A DNA stretch of 64,000 nt from Thermoplasmata archaeon (GTDB lineage: Archaea; Thermoplasmatota; Thermoplasmata; RBG-16-68-12; SOIM01): the NCBI GenBank assembly GCA_023140195.1, contig JAGLME010000001.1, positions 62,001 through 126,000 of the forward strand, in the 5' to 3' direction. The translations under genes were made by a program, and so were the position numbers. Positions 17,179 to 26,746 of the stretch are shown piece after piece (the stretch's first letter is position 1; every line of letters begins with the position of its first letter). The notes beneath the pieces are model-generated. The model did not search any database. It was not told where the DNA came from and was given only the letters and a program-made list of their open reading frames with translations.

Positions 17179-17187
17179 CTTTTTATC
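17179..17187 (+). promoter_or_regulatory. TATA box of the thiolase/DUF35 operon
   Basis: CTTTTTATC about 26 bases before a likely start near 17210, giving a leader of about 40 bases before the ATG at 17250. Confidence 0.5.
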
Positions 17188-17249
17188 GTTCCCAAATATT
17201 GGGGTTCGGGGGAAGGGTAGTATTGTGAATCACCCTCAGAAGTGGTCAA

Positions 17250-18404
17250 ATGAAGAAGAATGTGGCTGTTGTTGGCATAGGTAACACTGCCTTTAGGCCG
17301 AAGACCGATGAGTACTCCTGGAAGGAGCTGATGTACGAGGCCGCGTCGCGTGCTTATGATGATGCTGGTCTCAACGTCCGAAGGGACATTGACAGTTTCA
17401 TCACCTGCGCCGAGGATTACTGGGAAGGCTTCAGCATCTATGACGAGTTCGTGCCGGATCAGATTGGTGCTGCCATGAGGTCCTGCTGCACTGTGACTGG
17501 CGATGGGATTCAAGGACTCGCTCTGGCTTACATGCAGATAATGTCCGGGGCGGCTGAGACCGTCGCGGTCGAATCACACTCCAAGATCTCAGACCTGTTG
17601 ACCTATGATGATGTTCTTGCCTTCGCACTTGACCCGATATACAACCGACCACTGGGTGGACATCCTCACTACATCGCCGGCATGGAGATGAGGCGCTTCC
17701 TGAGAGATTCGAAGTGCACTGAGAAGGACTGTGCCAGGGTGGTGGTGAAGAACAGGACGAACGCACTGAAGAACGCTTCTTCGGCATACGGGACCAAGCT
17801 CACAGAGGACGATGTCAAGAAATCGGCTCAGGTCTTCTCGCCATTGAGGCAGTTGGATGTCAGCAACCTGGTGGACGGGGGAATTGTCATGGTCCTGGCG
17901 TCGGCCGAGAGGGCGAAACAGATCACGGACAATCCCATTTGGATGACCGGTGTCGGTTGGTCATCTGATACCCCCTGGTTGGAGAACCGGGACTGGGGCA
18001 GGGCGGAATATGCGCAGCTCGCAACTAAGATGGCGTACAAGATGGCCGGGATTAAGAATCCCTCAAGTGACATTGACTTCGCAGAGGTCGATGACAAGTT
18101 CTCGTACAAGGAACTGCAGCACATTGAAGCGGCAAGACTGGCACGGAAAGGAGAAGCTGGAAAGCAGCTGAGGAAAGGGCGGTTCGACGCTCAGGGAAGG
18201 CTGCCGGTGAACGTATCTGGCGGTTCTCTCGGTTGCGGTAACCTGATTGAAGCAGCAGGATTGCACAGGGCGATGGAGGTCGCTCTGCAGTTGCGAGGGC
18301 ACGCTGGAAGACATCAGATCAAGAAAGTGGTCAAGAGGGGACTGGCTCTCTCATGGAGGAGCGTTCCGACCGCTTCTGGTGCCGCCGTGGTTATGGAGGT
18401 GTGA
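17250..18404 (+). CDS. Thiolase-family protein (SCP-x type), probable catalytic partner
   Basis: 384 residues of thiolase fold. Residues Cys79-Cys80 (MRSCCTVTGDG) sit where the nucleophilic cysteine of thiolases is expected. The C-terminal loop that normally reads GHPxGATG is SLGCGNLIEAAG here, so the usual catalytic His is an Asn. Thiolases condense or cleave 3-ketoacyl-CoA; archaeal members of this group work as complexes with DUF35 proteins, as in acetoacetyl-CoA thiolase/HMG-CoA synthase assemblies or benzoylsuccinyl-CoA thiolase. It is followed after two bases by a second thiolase gene and two DUF35 genes. The reaction could be acyl-CoA breakdown or biosynthesis; the divergent mutase operon favours breakdown. 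Confidence 0.85.
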   Translation: MKKNVAVVGIGNTAFRPKTDEYSWKELMYEAASRAYDDAGLNVRRDIDSFITCAEDYWEGFSIYDEFVPDQIGAAMRSCCTVTGDGIQGLALAYMQIMSGAAETVAVESHSKISDLLTYDDVLAFALDPIYNRPLGGHPHYIAGMEMRRFLRDSKCTEKDCARVVVKNRTNALKNASSAYGTKLTEDDVKKSAQVFSPLRQLDVSNLVDGGIVMVLASAERAKQITDNPIWMTGVGWSSDTPWLENRDWGRAEYAQLATKMAYKMAGIKNPSSDIDFAEVDDKFSYKELQHIEAARLARKGEAGKQLRKGRFDAQGRLPVNVSGGSLGCGNLIEAAGLHRAMEVALQLRGHAGRHQIKKVVKRGLALSWRSVPTASGAAVVMEV

Positions 18405-18406
18405 AG

Positions 18407-19570
18407 ATGAACAAGGTAGCTTGCATTGGCGCTGGTATGACGCTCTTCAGGAGGAGATTGCAGGAGACCGGCAAGGAGATGTGCTGGGAAGCCGCAAATA
18501 TGGCTCTGGAACAGGCTGGAATGACCCTGAAGGATATCGACATGGTGGTACTCGGAAGCGCTCCGGACGCGTTCGACGGCATACACATGAAGGGAGAGAA
18601 TCTCTTGGACGGTGCAGGTGGCGCAAAGAAACCGTATATGAGGGTCTTCACGGGAGGAGGAACTGCTGTATTCACACCAATCGCTGCCTGGTGGCATATC
18701 GCTTCGGGCCTTGCGGAAAAGGTGTTGGTCCTTTGTGAGGAAAAGATGTCGAGTGTCTTTCCCCATCCTCAGTCCGCTTTCGCACATATCTGGGATCCGA
18801 TCCTGGACAGGCCGCTGAAACCCAATCTTGTCTGGATTTTCGCCATGGAGATGAACCGGTACATGACCACTTACGGGATCAAGAAGGAGGACATCGCGAG
18901 GATAGCTGTCAAGAACAAGAGGAACGCTGCAGACCATCCGTGTGCTCAGTTGCCTGACGCGAATATCACGGTTGACGACGTGCTGAACTCAGAGGTCATG
19001 GCATGGCCCGTTCAGAGGCTGGACATCAGCCCTCCCAGCGATGGTGCGTCCGCTCTGGTGATGACCTCGGAGAAGGTGGCCAAGAAGCAGTCTGATGACA
19101 TAGCATGGGTCGACGGGACGGGCTGGTGCATCGACAAGACAATGTGGACTTGCAGGGACCTGGTCTTCCCGGAGTATGTAGCGAAAGCCGCCAAGCAGGC
19201 ATACAAGATGGCGAAGATAGACAACCCAAGGAAGCAGATCCACGTTGCAGAACCCTACGATCCGTTCGATTACAAGGAGTGCCATCATACCGAAGGACTT
19301 CTGCTATGCGACAAGGGGAAGGCTCCAAACATGACCAAGGATGGCATCACCTACAGAGATGGAGACCTGCCGATATGTCCGTCAGGCGGTCTGCTGGGCG
19401 TGGGAAATCCCATAGCTGCAACGATGGGGATAAAGGTGGGTGAACTCTACTGGCAACTCACGCAACAGGCAGGCAAGAGACAGGTGAAGAACGATCCGGA
19501 CGTTGGAGTTTGCCAGGCATGGGGCGACCTGATGCAGTATGGCAGCGTTCTTGTCATGAGGAGGGGGTGA
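18407..19570 (+). CDS. Thiolase-family protein lacking the usual nucleophile
   Basis: 387 residues from the ATG at 18407, chosen because GGAGGTG lies five bases upstream and MNKVACIGAGMTLF matches the thiolase N-terminus; the frame is open 18 codons further. It aligns along its length with the preceding gene (KNKRNAADHPCAQLPDANIT against KNRTNALKNASSAYGTKLT). At the nucleophile position it reads RVFTGGGTAVFTPIAAW, with no cysteine, and the C-terminal loop is GVGNPIAATM with Asn for His. It is therefore likely to be a structural or acyl-binding subunit of a heteromeric thiolase. The next gene starts one base after its stop. Confidence 0.85.
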   Translation: MNKVACIGAGMTLFRRRLQETGKEMCWEAANMALEQAGMTLKDIDMVVLGSAPDAFDGIHMKGENLLDGAGGAKKPYMRVFTGGGTAVFTPIAAWWHIASGLAEKVLVLCEEKMSSVFPHPQSAFAHIWDPILDRPLKPNLVWIFAMEMNRYMTTYGIKKEDIARIAVKNKRNAADHPCAQLPDANITVDDVLNSEVMAWPVQRLDISPPSDGASALVMTSEKVAKKQSDDIAWVDGTGWCIDKTMWTCRDLVFPEYVAKAAKQAYKMAKIDNPRKQIHVAEPYDPFDYKECHHTEGLLLCDKGKAPNMTKDGITYRDGDLPICPSGGLLGVGNPIAATMGIKVGELYWQLTQQAGKRQVKNDPDVGVCQAWGDLMQYGSVLVMRRG

Positions 19571-19571
19571 A

Positions 19572-20093
19572 ATGAGCGAGAGGATCAAGCATTGGCCCGG
19601 CAAGAGGCTCTCATCGAAGGAGCTGACGGGCGGGAAGGTCACGACGACGAAGACAGATCCAAAAGTGAAATACGCATGGGCATGCGGTGAGGCCATGAGC
19701 AGGTTCCTTGTGGAGTTGAAGAAGGGCAAGCTCATAGCTAGAAGATGCAACTCTTGCGAGCAGATACTGTTCCCGCCCAGGATGTTCTGCGAGGACTGTT
19801 TCACACCCACGAACGAATGGGTTTACGTCAAGGACACTGGGACGATAGAGACCTATTCGATATCCTATCTGGACACGGACGCGAGGAGGATCAAGGACCC
19901 CATTTACGTTGGTGTTCTTTCAGTGGACGGTGCATCGGAGCTGCAGGGCATAATGCATTATTTCGGCGAGGTCAATGAGAAGACGATCAAGATCGGGATG
20001 AAGGTGAAGGCGGTGTGGAAGCCCGAGAAGGAAAGGGAGGGGGCGATCACCGACATAAAATACTGGAGGCCCTTGAGGAGGGGAGAGAAGTGA
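19572..20093 (+). CDS. DUF35 Zn-ribbon/OB-fold protein 1
   Basis: 173 residues. A rubredoxin-like zinc ribbon uses Cys59, Cys62, Cys73 and Cys76 (CNSCEQ...CEDC), followed by the OB fold of the DUF35 family (GTIETYSISYLDTD, KIGMKVKAVW). DUF35 proteins bind acyl-CoA and bridge thiolase subunits with partner enzymes. About 55 extra N-terminal residues precede the ribbon. GAGGGGGTGA is the ribosome site. The stop overlaps the GTG start of the second DUF35 gene. Confidence 0.85.
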   Translation: MSERIKHWPGKRLSSKELTGGKVTTTKTDPKVKYAWACGEAMSRFLVELKKGKLIARRCNSCEQILFPPRMFCEDCFTPTNEWVYVKDTGTIETYSISYLDTDARRIKDPIYVGVLSVDGASELQGIMHYFGEVNEKTIKIGMKVKAVWKPEKEREGAITDIKYWRPLRRGEK

Positions 20094-20560
20094 CTTTCTT
20101 GGATAGGAGCAGGGACCCTGAGGCCCACAAGCACTGGTACGGCGACATGGAGGCCAGTTACCTCTATTCGACCGGTATTGCAGGTGAGAGGTTCTTCACG
20201 ACGCTGAGGGACAAGGGCAAGATCATGGGTGCGACATGTCCCCAATGCAGGAAGACCATCCTACCTCCCAGAATGTACTGTGAGATATGCTTCTCAGAGA
20301 TGGGGGACTGGGCGGACGTCGGAAAGGTAGGGAAAGTGGATACGTTCTCGATTGCTCAAGTGGGCATCGGCGGTGAACCTCTGGAAGAACCTGTGGTCTA
20401 CGGCCTGATAAGATTCCCGAAGGTGGACGGAGGGCTGGTGCACATCATAGATGCAAAGCCGGAGAAGGTCAAGATTGGGATGAGGGTCAATGCGAAGCTG
20501 AGGCCAAAGAAGGAGAGAACAGGGTCGATTCTGGACATAGAGTGTTTCAAACCGATCTAG
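20090..20560 (+). CDS. DUF35 Zn-ribbon/OB-fold protein 2
   Basis: 156 residues from the GTG at 20090, which overlaps the preceding stop (GTGA) and follows GAGGAGGGGAGA. The frame is open upstream to 20015, but that would lie inside the previous gene. The zinc ribbon is CPQCRK...CEICF, followed by the OB-fold strands (GKVDTFSIAQVGIGG, KIGMRVNAKLRP). It is a paralogue of the upstream gene. Two thiolases with two DUF35 proteins suggest an alpha2beta2-like heteromeric enzyme, each thiolase paired with its own DUF35 subunit (inference). Confidence 0.85.
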   Translation: MTFLDRSRDPEAHKHWYGDMEASYLYSTGIAGERFFTTLRDKGKIMGATCPQCRKTILPPRMYCEICFSEMGDWADVGKVGKVDTFSIAQVGIGGEPLEEPVVYGLIRFPKVDGGLVHIIDAKPEKVKIGMRVNAKLRPKKERTGSILDIECFKPI

Positions 20561-20689
20561 AGTTTGGTACGAAGCTGAACCTTGTGGGATTTTCACCCAA
20601 TCACAATGCAATAAGCAAAGCAAGTCCACATGTTTTATATTGCATGGGAGTGTTTTTCCTTGATGTCGTTCGGAGGGTATGGTGACATT

Positions 20690-21236
20690 ATGCGTGTGAT
20701 TCTTGCCGGGATCTTGCTGTTGGGTTTGGCCTTGGGACCCCTGCTGAAGCCGACACTATCGTTGAAAACGACATAATCACCGATGAAACCTGGACATCCT
20801 CACTTTCGCCATATGTTGTGAGTGGGAACATAATCGTTGACTGGAACTCCACGCTCACTATTGAATCCGGTGTCAATGCTCTTTTTGATTCTAATGCCTC
20901 CCTTACCGTGTGCGGTCATCTAATGGTTCACGGAACTCCAGAGAATCCTGTGAGATTCGATCATTCAACGAATGCAGTGCCACCATGGACTTGGGACGGC
21001 ATCGAACTTCACAGTGATGAGAACAGTATGCTCTACGCAGAAATCATTGGTGCAAGAAATAGCATTCAGATTGAAGGAAGCTCGAATACAATGGAGTCCT
21101 GTGTTATCGGTTCGAGTGATGGCTTTCCGGGATCGGGACGTGTCCTGATATCCAACTCAGCCGGCCCGAACTACATACTGAACAGCTCTCTAACAAATCT
21201 GAAGCCAGCCATTGCCTTGGAGTATGTATCTAGGCT
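20690..21236 (+). pseudogene. Broken beta-helix surface protein gene fragment
   Basis: A signal peptide start (ATG 20690, MRVILAGILLLGLALG) is in one frame, but the sequence that should follow (PAEADTIVENDIITDETW...) is in another. One base is out of register near 20730 (GGGACCCCTG), and the signal frame stops 13 codons later. The second frame reads as a right-handed beta-helix protein of NosD/pectate-lyase style (GNIIVDWNSTLTIESGVNAL, HLMVHGTPENPVRFD). At about 21236 it runs into the 3' end of the opposing gene, and all later codons are antisense to it. A TATA box (TTTTATATTG, 20634-20643) is intact. The frame slip could be a sequencing error, but the missing 3' part cannot. Confidence 0.6.
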
Positions 21237-21237
21237 G

Positions 21238-23652
21238 TCACAGATTCCTGATCGCTATTGTGATATCACTTCCCACTCTCACCCAGTAGCCAAATCCAGC
21301 TTTCATGATATCTGCGTCGGCCTCTTGTCTCAAGAAATAGGGCTGAGACAGAGCGTCAAAACCCTCAATCCTGATTGCATCTGTCTGTGTCTTTAAATCC
21401 CCAGCAGAGAAAGTTACATTGAAACTTGGGAAACCGATGAGGTTCCACCCCGATTTGAGATTTACAGATGTGTTCAAAGGCACTATTCCTGCTAGGGTGA
21501 AGTTCATGTCCTTTTCGATATTCACCCAGAATCCCTGAGCAAGACTAAGCACTATATCCTTCCCAAGGTAGGGCTTGAATCTCATTTGCCATATCCATTC
21601 CTCGCTGGAGGTGTTGTAGAGCCAGATCTTGTCCCATTGGACGGTCTGAAGGACAATGTCCAGAGAATCATTCGACTGAATAAGAGGAATCGAAACGAGG
21701 TTAGGACCTTTCGGTAAGGGGCGAGTGTACTTACCCACTTGAGTTGATGCGAAGTTCGCGAAGTCGCCAAGGCCCACAGCGGATATCATGTAGAAGTAGT
21801 TGCCTGGATCACCTTCTCCAGCAAGAACATCTGTGAAAAGAGAATCACCTGCTGGAACTGTCGAATGGAGAGCGTAGCTTGACCCACTCGAATCATATGG
21901 AGAACCCCTGTAGATGTCATATCTCATGACATTGTTCTTTCCCCCTCCGTCATCGATTGAGAGTTCCCATGATATGGTGACATTCTCAGAGTTGGCCCCA
22001 CTCAGAATTGCGTTCGGATTCGTGGGTGGGGATGGGGCTCTTATCAAAGCGACTATGGCATCTGCGGTCGCTGGTGCTGTTTCGTTGTTTCCAGAGCTGT
22101 CCCTCGCAATCGTGTAGAATTCGTAGTAGCCCTCCCCATTTGGGGCGACGAAGAGGAAACTGCCAGTGGCTGATGGTCCAGACAATGCATTGTCGAAGTC
22201 CCATTCTATCCAAGACGACCAGGAGGAATTGTCGGTGCTATATCTGTAGAACAGCGAGATATTCGCCAGGTCAAGGTCATCAGTGGCATTCCAATCCACG
22301 TTGATTGATATTCCTGGTTGCCAATAGGGGGAAATTGCCAATGCACTAGATATTGGAGATGTGAGGTCTACAATCCCCCTTGTGTACACGATGTCAAAAT
22401 CACCGCCGTACCGGTCTGACCAAACCACATGGACGTTATTGCCTCCGACTGAAATGTCAGGGGCTTTCTGCGGGGCATCTCCTGTGCTCCAACCCAGCTC
22501 TTGCTCCGGGCACCAGGTGTTCCCGTCAAAGAACCTGTAGTAGACGTCAAGAGCTCCTCCTTCTCTCATGTCCTCCCAGACCACGTGAAGTTGGCTTCCG
22601 TTTGCTGCTATTGACGGATGATACTGGTCTTCTGACCCGATGTCTCGGCTGACTTCCACCTCCGGCTCCCAGCTAGCTCCGTTGAAATGTCTGTAGGCAA
22701 TATCAAAATCCCCACCTCCCCCATCTTGCCACACGACGTGCACCTCCCCTCCTTCTGCCATGATTGAGGGAAACACCTGATGTTCGGTGCCAATATCTGT
22801 GCTGAGTTCTTGTTCTGGCTGCCAACTCGATCCGTCGAAGTATCGGTAGTATATATCGGCCTCAGAATCATACCAATCTTGCCACACCACATGGACCTTG
22901 CCTGCGTCCACAGCGATTGCAGGTTCCTCTTGGTGTTCAGTTCCAGCATCAGTGCTGATCTCCTGCTCAGGCTGCCAGATTGACCCGTCAAAGTATCGGT
23001 AGTTTATGTCGTAGTCGAAGTCTCCGTAGTCGTACCAAGTCACATGGACTTCATTGCCCTCGGCAGCTATCGACGGGAAATTCTGATCCTCCGTCCAGCT
23101 GTCATTGCTGATCTCCTGTTCAGGTTGCCAACTCGATCCGTCGAAGTGTCGGTAGTATATGTCATAGTCAGAATCATGATCATCCATCCAGACAACGTGG
23201 ACTTTGCCTCCGTCTGCTGCGATTGCGGGTTGAATCTGTGGCTCTGACCAATTGTCTGTGCTGATCTCCTGTTCGGGCTGCCAACTCGATCCGTCGAAGA
23301 ACTGGTAGATTATGTCGGCGTCGCCGCCATTGTAGTCTTGCCAGACAACGTGAACTTTGTCCCCATCGTATGCGATTGCAGGGTTATGCTGATTAGCCGA
23401 AATTGAGTCAGTGCTAATTTCTTGTTGTGGGTTCCATGCGGTTGCCTTGACTGATGTGTTCGTTGACACAAGAGCTGCTTGCATGCAGAGAACCAGAAGA
23501 AGCACTTGCAGGATTGTCACCTTGGAGGTTGTTGTTCGGCATATTGACCGTAACTCCTTTGCGTGAAGCTTGCTTTGTTTCGATACACATTTTGCCGCGC
23601 GTCCTCTTTGCGCAGCAGTATCGAATGCCCACTCAACTTCGCCACTCACCAA
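21238..23652 (-). CDS. Secreted seven-bladed propeller/FN3 surface protein
   Basis: 804 residues from a TTG at 23652. The hydrophobic export segment (VTILQVLLLVLCMQAAL) lies unusually far in, at about 45-62, so the true start may be nearer; an ATG in another frame at about 23559, preceded by AAGGAGTT, suggests a possible start-region frame slip. Seven near-identical repeats of about 48 residues follow (KVHVVWQDYNGGDADIIYQF, then FDGSSWQPEQEIS), which should fold as a seven-bladed BNR-like beta-propeller. Next come a strand-rich linker, an FN3 domain (ENVTISWELSIDDGGGKN) and the C-terminal domain shared with 1073 and 5552 (GPNLVSIPL, SGWNLIGFPSF, GFGYWVRVG). Probably binds glycans or proteins outside the cell; sialidase Asp-box residues are not clear. 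Confidence 0.75.
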   Translation of the reverse strand: MVSGEVEWAFDTAAQRGRAAKCVSKQSKLHAKELRSICRTTTSKVTILQVLLLVLCMQAALVSTNTSVKATAWNPQQEISTDSISANQHNPAIAYDGDKVHVVWQDYNGGDADIIYQFFDGSSWQPEQEISTDNWSEPQIQPAIAADGGKVHVVWMDDHDSDYDIYYRHFDGSSWQPEQEISNDSWTEDQNFPSIAAEGNEVHVTWYDYGDFDYDINYRYFDGSIWQPEQEISTDAGTEHQEEPAIAVDAGKVHVVWQDWYDSEADIYYRYFDGSSWQPEQELSTDIGTEHQVFPSIMAEGGEVHVVWQDGGGGDFDIAYRHFNGASWEPEVEVSRDIGSEDQYHPSIAANGSQLHVVWEDMREGGALDVYYRFFDGNTWCPEQELGWSTGDAPQKAPDISVGGNNVHVVWSDRYGGDFDIVYTRGIVDLTSPISSALAISPYWQPGISINVDWNATDDLDLANISLFYRYSTDNSSWSSWIEWDFDNALSGPSATGSFLFVAPNGEGYYEFYTIARDSSGNNETAPATADAIVALIRAPSPPTNPNAILSGANSENVTISWELSIDDGGGKNNVMRYDIYRGSPYDSSGSSYALHSTVPAGDSLFTDVLAGEGDPGNYFYMISAVGLGDFANFASTQVGKYTRPLPKGPNLVSIPLIQSNDSLDIVLQTVQWDKIWLYNTSSEEWIWQMRFKPYLGKDIVLSLAQGFWVNIEKDMNFTLAGIVPLNTSVNLKSGWNLIGFPSFNVTFSAGDLKTQTDAIRIEGFDALSQPYFLRQEADADIMKAGFGYWVRVGSDITIAIRNL

Positions 23653-23995
23653 GCCAAAGGCCCTCCAGATGTCTTGACTCCCTACCTAGTCATAGATTAC
23701 GATTCCTATTAAATCTATCGACTGTAACTTCGTGTGAACTACGAAACGCTAACGCAGGACAATGCTGATCGCTGCAAATCAAGTCAAGAATCCGAGAAGA
23801 AAATCCGTGCCAGCAGGTCCGGATGTCGGTCGTGATTGTCCATTCCGGTCCGTCCTAAGTCGCGGGTCTGAAGAGTACATCAAAACCAAGGGGCACTTCA
23901 TCGATACTATTCTTATGTAGAGAATTGCCCAACAAATCTTTTATATGAACACTCGTATACGGGCTTGTCCTTGCTTGAACAAGGGGAGGGAGTAT
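23653..23995. other. Intergenic stretch between two divergent surface-protein genes
   Basis: No gene recognised on either strand. It holds TATA-like TTTAATAG on the minus strand near 23709 for the propeller protein, and CTTTTATATG on the plus strand at 23938-23947 for the gene at 23996. The middle is featureless. Confidence 0.4.
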
Positions 23996-24872
23996 ATGTA
24001 CAAGAACACCAGATTGTTCATCGTAGTTTGTGCGCTTGTTATGTCGGCTTTTCAGTTGGGAGCTATGGTTCCTAATGCGTCCGGGGTCAACGACTTCGAG
24101 CCAAACGTCCTTGTGAGTTGGAATCCACAGCTTGGGGACCAGAGGAACTCCTCTGTGGCCGTTGGACCTAACGGACTCATACACGTTGTCTGGACCCATC
24201 AGACCCCTCTGGACGATACCGACATCCTCTATGCCAAGTCTATCGATGGTGGTGCCACTTTCATCGGTCACACAACTGTGCATCAGATCACTGAGGGTTT
24301 CCAAGCTATGCCAGACATAGCCGTCTCTTCCAATGGATGGATTCATGTCGTCTGGAGCGACAACAGGCAGAATCCGATAGAATGGCAAACGAACTTCATC
24401 TATTATGCAAGATCAGAAGACGGCGGTGATTCTTTCGAAGACGAGTTCGCCATTAGCGGTGTTTCCCCCTATCCGTCTGAAACCACTGAAATGGTCCAGA
24501 CGAATCCAGCAATAGATGTTGATGATGACGTTGTCTGTACTGTTCATGTGGCTTGGAATCTGATCGAGGAGCCAGTTACGGTTCTTTGGGGTCTTGATTA
24601 TGACAGATCAGATCAATGTGGAGACGACGGCACCTTCGGAACCGACATAAGGGTTGACCCGGACGGAGTTCACTGTGCGAGAGGTGAGTTCTCAGTTGGT
24701 GGTCCGCGTAGCGCTGGAGGGTTATCAGGCTGCCTCTCTAGGCTCTGGCGATGAGTTGACTGCGAAAGGGATGTTCCGGTGGTTCGACACTAACAAAGAT
24801 GGTGTACCACAGCCCCATGAGATGACCATTACGGTAAAAGGCGGAACGAATGATGAGGTGATCAAGCATTGA
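23996..24872 (+). pseudogene. BNR-repeat secreted protein with frame break near its end
   Basis: The ATG at 23996 follows GGGGAGGG and a good TATA box. A signal peptide (RLFIVVCALVMSAFQLGAM) precedes BNR/sialidase-like repeats (SSVAVGPNGLIHVVWTHQ, YAKSIDGGATF, YYARSEDGGDSF), so the protein is the start of a beta-propeller. After about residue 225 the frame degrades (HCARGEFSVGGPRSAGG) and stops at 24754. A neighbouring frame across 24680-24872 reads as ordinary protein (EVSSQLVVRVALEGYQ) with an EF-hand-like loop (FDTNKDGVPQPHEM). I infer one gene with a single frameshift near 24680, or a truncated propeller joined to an unrelated tail. Only about three blades remain, so it is probably not functional as a propeller. 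Confidence 0.5.
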
Positions 24873-24963
24873 TTTCTGGGCATTTCCACCTCCTTGGCAT
24901 CTTTCAACTCGAGTTCTGAAAACAACCCTTATAGCATTCGCGCCCCTTTCCCAGTTGATCGAG

Positions 24964-25560
24964 ATGACCGAATACTACTTCGACATCGAAACGCTTGGAA
25001 CGGACCCGCAGGACGACAAGATCATCACCATCCAGTATCAGAAGCTGGAAGATGGCGAACCGGTCGAAGACCTGGTCATTCTCAAGGAATGGGAGTCGAG
25101 CGAGGGAGAGATAGTCAAAGAGATTCTGGACAAGCAGCTGCTTGAACCAGGATGGGATTTCATGCCCATCGGGAACAGGCTCAAGTTCGACATCATCTTC
25201 ATTATCGAGAAAGCAAAGCGGCACGGTCTCCTGGACTGGAAACCGGGCGACATCAAGTACTACTTCTTCAACAAACCGACGCTGGATCTCGCACCCATCC
25301 TGGTCATGATGAACGACCTCAAGTTCCTCGGTTCCGGGATAGACAGTTTCACCAACAAGAAGAAAGGCAGCATCGTTCCGGTCCATTACAGCAAGGGAGA
25401 TTACGAAGAGATCATCAAGTACATAGAAGTGGAGAGGGACGCGGTCATCGGTCTCCTGGCTGAGGTCAGGGCGGTGCTCTCAACCTTCGGCAAAAGAAAG
25501 AAAGCCGCCTTGGAGGAAGAGAAGCTCCAAGCCCAATCCAAAGAGCTACAACAAGAATAA
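24964..25560 (+). CDS. DEDD-type 3'-5' exonuclease-like protein
   Basis: 198 residues. The N-terminal [20 protein letters not shown] carries the Exo I DxE motif of the RNase H-like DEDD exonucleases. [20 protein letters not shown] matches Exo II (N...FD), and [20 protein letters not shown] could supply the Exo III Tyr/Asp. From about 165 the tail is a charged helix. Exonuclease activity on DNA or RNA is likely but the biological role is open. The ATG at 24964 is five or six bases after the predicted transcription start (TATA at 24928-24935, CTTATAGC). The acyl-CoA dehydrogenase follows 40 bases downstream and may be co-transcribed. Confidence 0.7.
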   Translation: MTEYYFDIETLGTDPQDDKIITIQYQKLEDGEPVEDLVILKEWESSEGEIVKEILDKQLLEPGWDFMPIGNRLKFDIIFIIEKAKRHGLLDWKPGDIKYYFFNKPTLDLAPILVMMNDLKFLGSGIDSFTNKKKGSIVPVHYSKGDYEEIIKYIEVERDAVIGLLAEVRAVLSTFGKRKKAALEEEKLQAQSKELQQE

Positions 25561-25600
25561 TAAGTCAGTTCTGGATTTCAGATGCGAAGGGGAAGAGGAG

Positions 25601-26746
25601 ATGGATTTCAAGCTCACGCAGGAGCAGGAAATGCTCAGGAAGATGCTCAGGGATTTTGGGGAGAAAGAGGTCCGACCCATCGCGGCAGAGATCGACAAGA
25701 CATCGGAGTTCCCGTGGGACGTCATCAAGAAGATGGGCGAACTGGGCCTCATGGGCATGACCATCGAGGAGAAGTACGGAGGTCCTGGTCTGGACACTCT
25801 CAGCTACGCGATAGGCGTCGAAGAGATGTCCCGCGCCTGCGGTACGGTCGGCTTCACCATGGCATCTCACAATTCGCTTTGCACCGGACACATCGCCCTC
25901 GCCGGGAACGAAGAACAGAAGATGAAGTACCTGCCGGATCTTGCTGCAGGAAGGAAGATGGGCGCCTGGGGGCTCACAGAACCCGGTGCAGGATCAGATG
26001 CCAGCGGACTTGCCACTACAGCGGTACAGGACGGCGACGAATGGGTCCTCAACGGCAACAAGATATTCATCACCAACGGACACATTGCAGGGACGTTCGT
26101 TCTTCTGGCATCAACGGACAAGGAGAAGAAGGCCAGGGGCATCACAGCTTTCATAGCCGAGAAGGACACGCCTGGCCTTTCACTCGGGAAGAAGGAGGAC
26201 AAGATGGGGCTCAGGGCGTCACCCACTTCAGAGATCATAATGGAAGACTGCAGGATACCCAAGGAGAACATGCTGGGGGAGCTGAACAGGGGGTTCTATG
26301 ACATCATGAGGGTCCTTGACGGAGGGAGGATAAGCATCGCATCCATGGCCGTGGGCATCGCACAAAGCGCTCTGGACGAATCGATCAGCTACTCCAAGGA
26401 AAGGGTCCAGTTCGGTCAACCCATCTCCAACTTCCAGGCCATCCAGTGGATGCTGGCGGACATGGCGACCGAGATAGAAGCGGCCAGGTTCCTGACCTAC
26501 AGGGCAGCGAACCTCAAGGACAGGAAGATTAAGTGCATCAAGGAATCGGCAATGGCCAAGCTGTACGCGTCAGAGGCTGGGATGAGGGCAACGACAAAGG
26601 CGATCCAGATCTTCGGCGGTTATGGATACACCATGGACTATCCCGTGGAGAGGATGTTCCGTGACATGAAGCTCTGCGAGATCGGAGAAGGAACAAGTGA
26701 GATACAGAGGCTGGTCATCGCAAGGCAACTTCTGAGAGAATCATAA
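25601..26746 (+). CDS. Acyl-CoA dehydrogenase
   Basis: 381 residues, full length for the family; FAD-dependent alpha,beta-desaturation of acyl-CoA. The signatures are [10 protein letters not shown]-type ([14 protein letters not shown]), the flavin-binding FITNGHIAG, the helix [15 protein letters not shown], and the C-terminal [15 protein letters not shown] followed by GEGTSEIQ. The Glu in GEGT is the expected catalytic base. Chain-length or branch specificity cannot be read. The start follows AGGGGAAGAGGAG immediately. With the thiolases and the mutase at 15-20 kb it supports acyl-CoA oxidation. The stop overlaps the convergent TPR gene by six bases. No electron-transfer flavoprotein genes are adjacent. 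Confidence 0.95.
   Translation: MDFKLTQEQEMLRKMLRDFGEKEVRPIAAEIDKTSEFPWDVIKKMGELGLMGMTIEEKYGGPGLDTLSYAIGVEEMSRACGTVGFTMASHNSLCTGHIALAGNEEQKMKYLPDLAAGRKMGAWGLTEPGAGSDASGLATTAVQDGDEWVLNGNKIFITNGHIAGTFVLLASTDKEKKARGITAFIAEKDTPGLSLGKKEDKMGLRASPTSEIIMEDCRIPKENMLGELNRGFYDIMRVLDGGRISIASMAVGIAQSALDESISYSKERVQFGQPISNFQAIQWMLADMATEIEAARFLTYRAANLKDRKIKCIKESAMAKLYASEAGMRATTKAIQIFGGYGYTMDYPVERMFRDMKLCEIGEGTSEIQRLVIARQLLRES

Noticed and set aside
19572-20560. HMG-CoA synthase complex
   Set aside because: No HMG-CoA synthase gene is adjacent; both larger genes are thiolase-like, so a named pathway would be a guess.
21238-23652. Sialidase enzyme
   Set aside because: The propeller repeats are clear but the catalytic Arg/Asp/Tyr set and proper Asp-boxes were not seen, so only a binding propeller is called.
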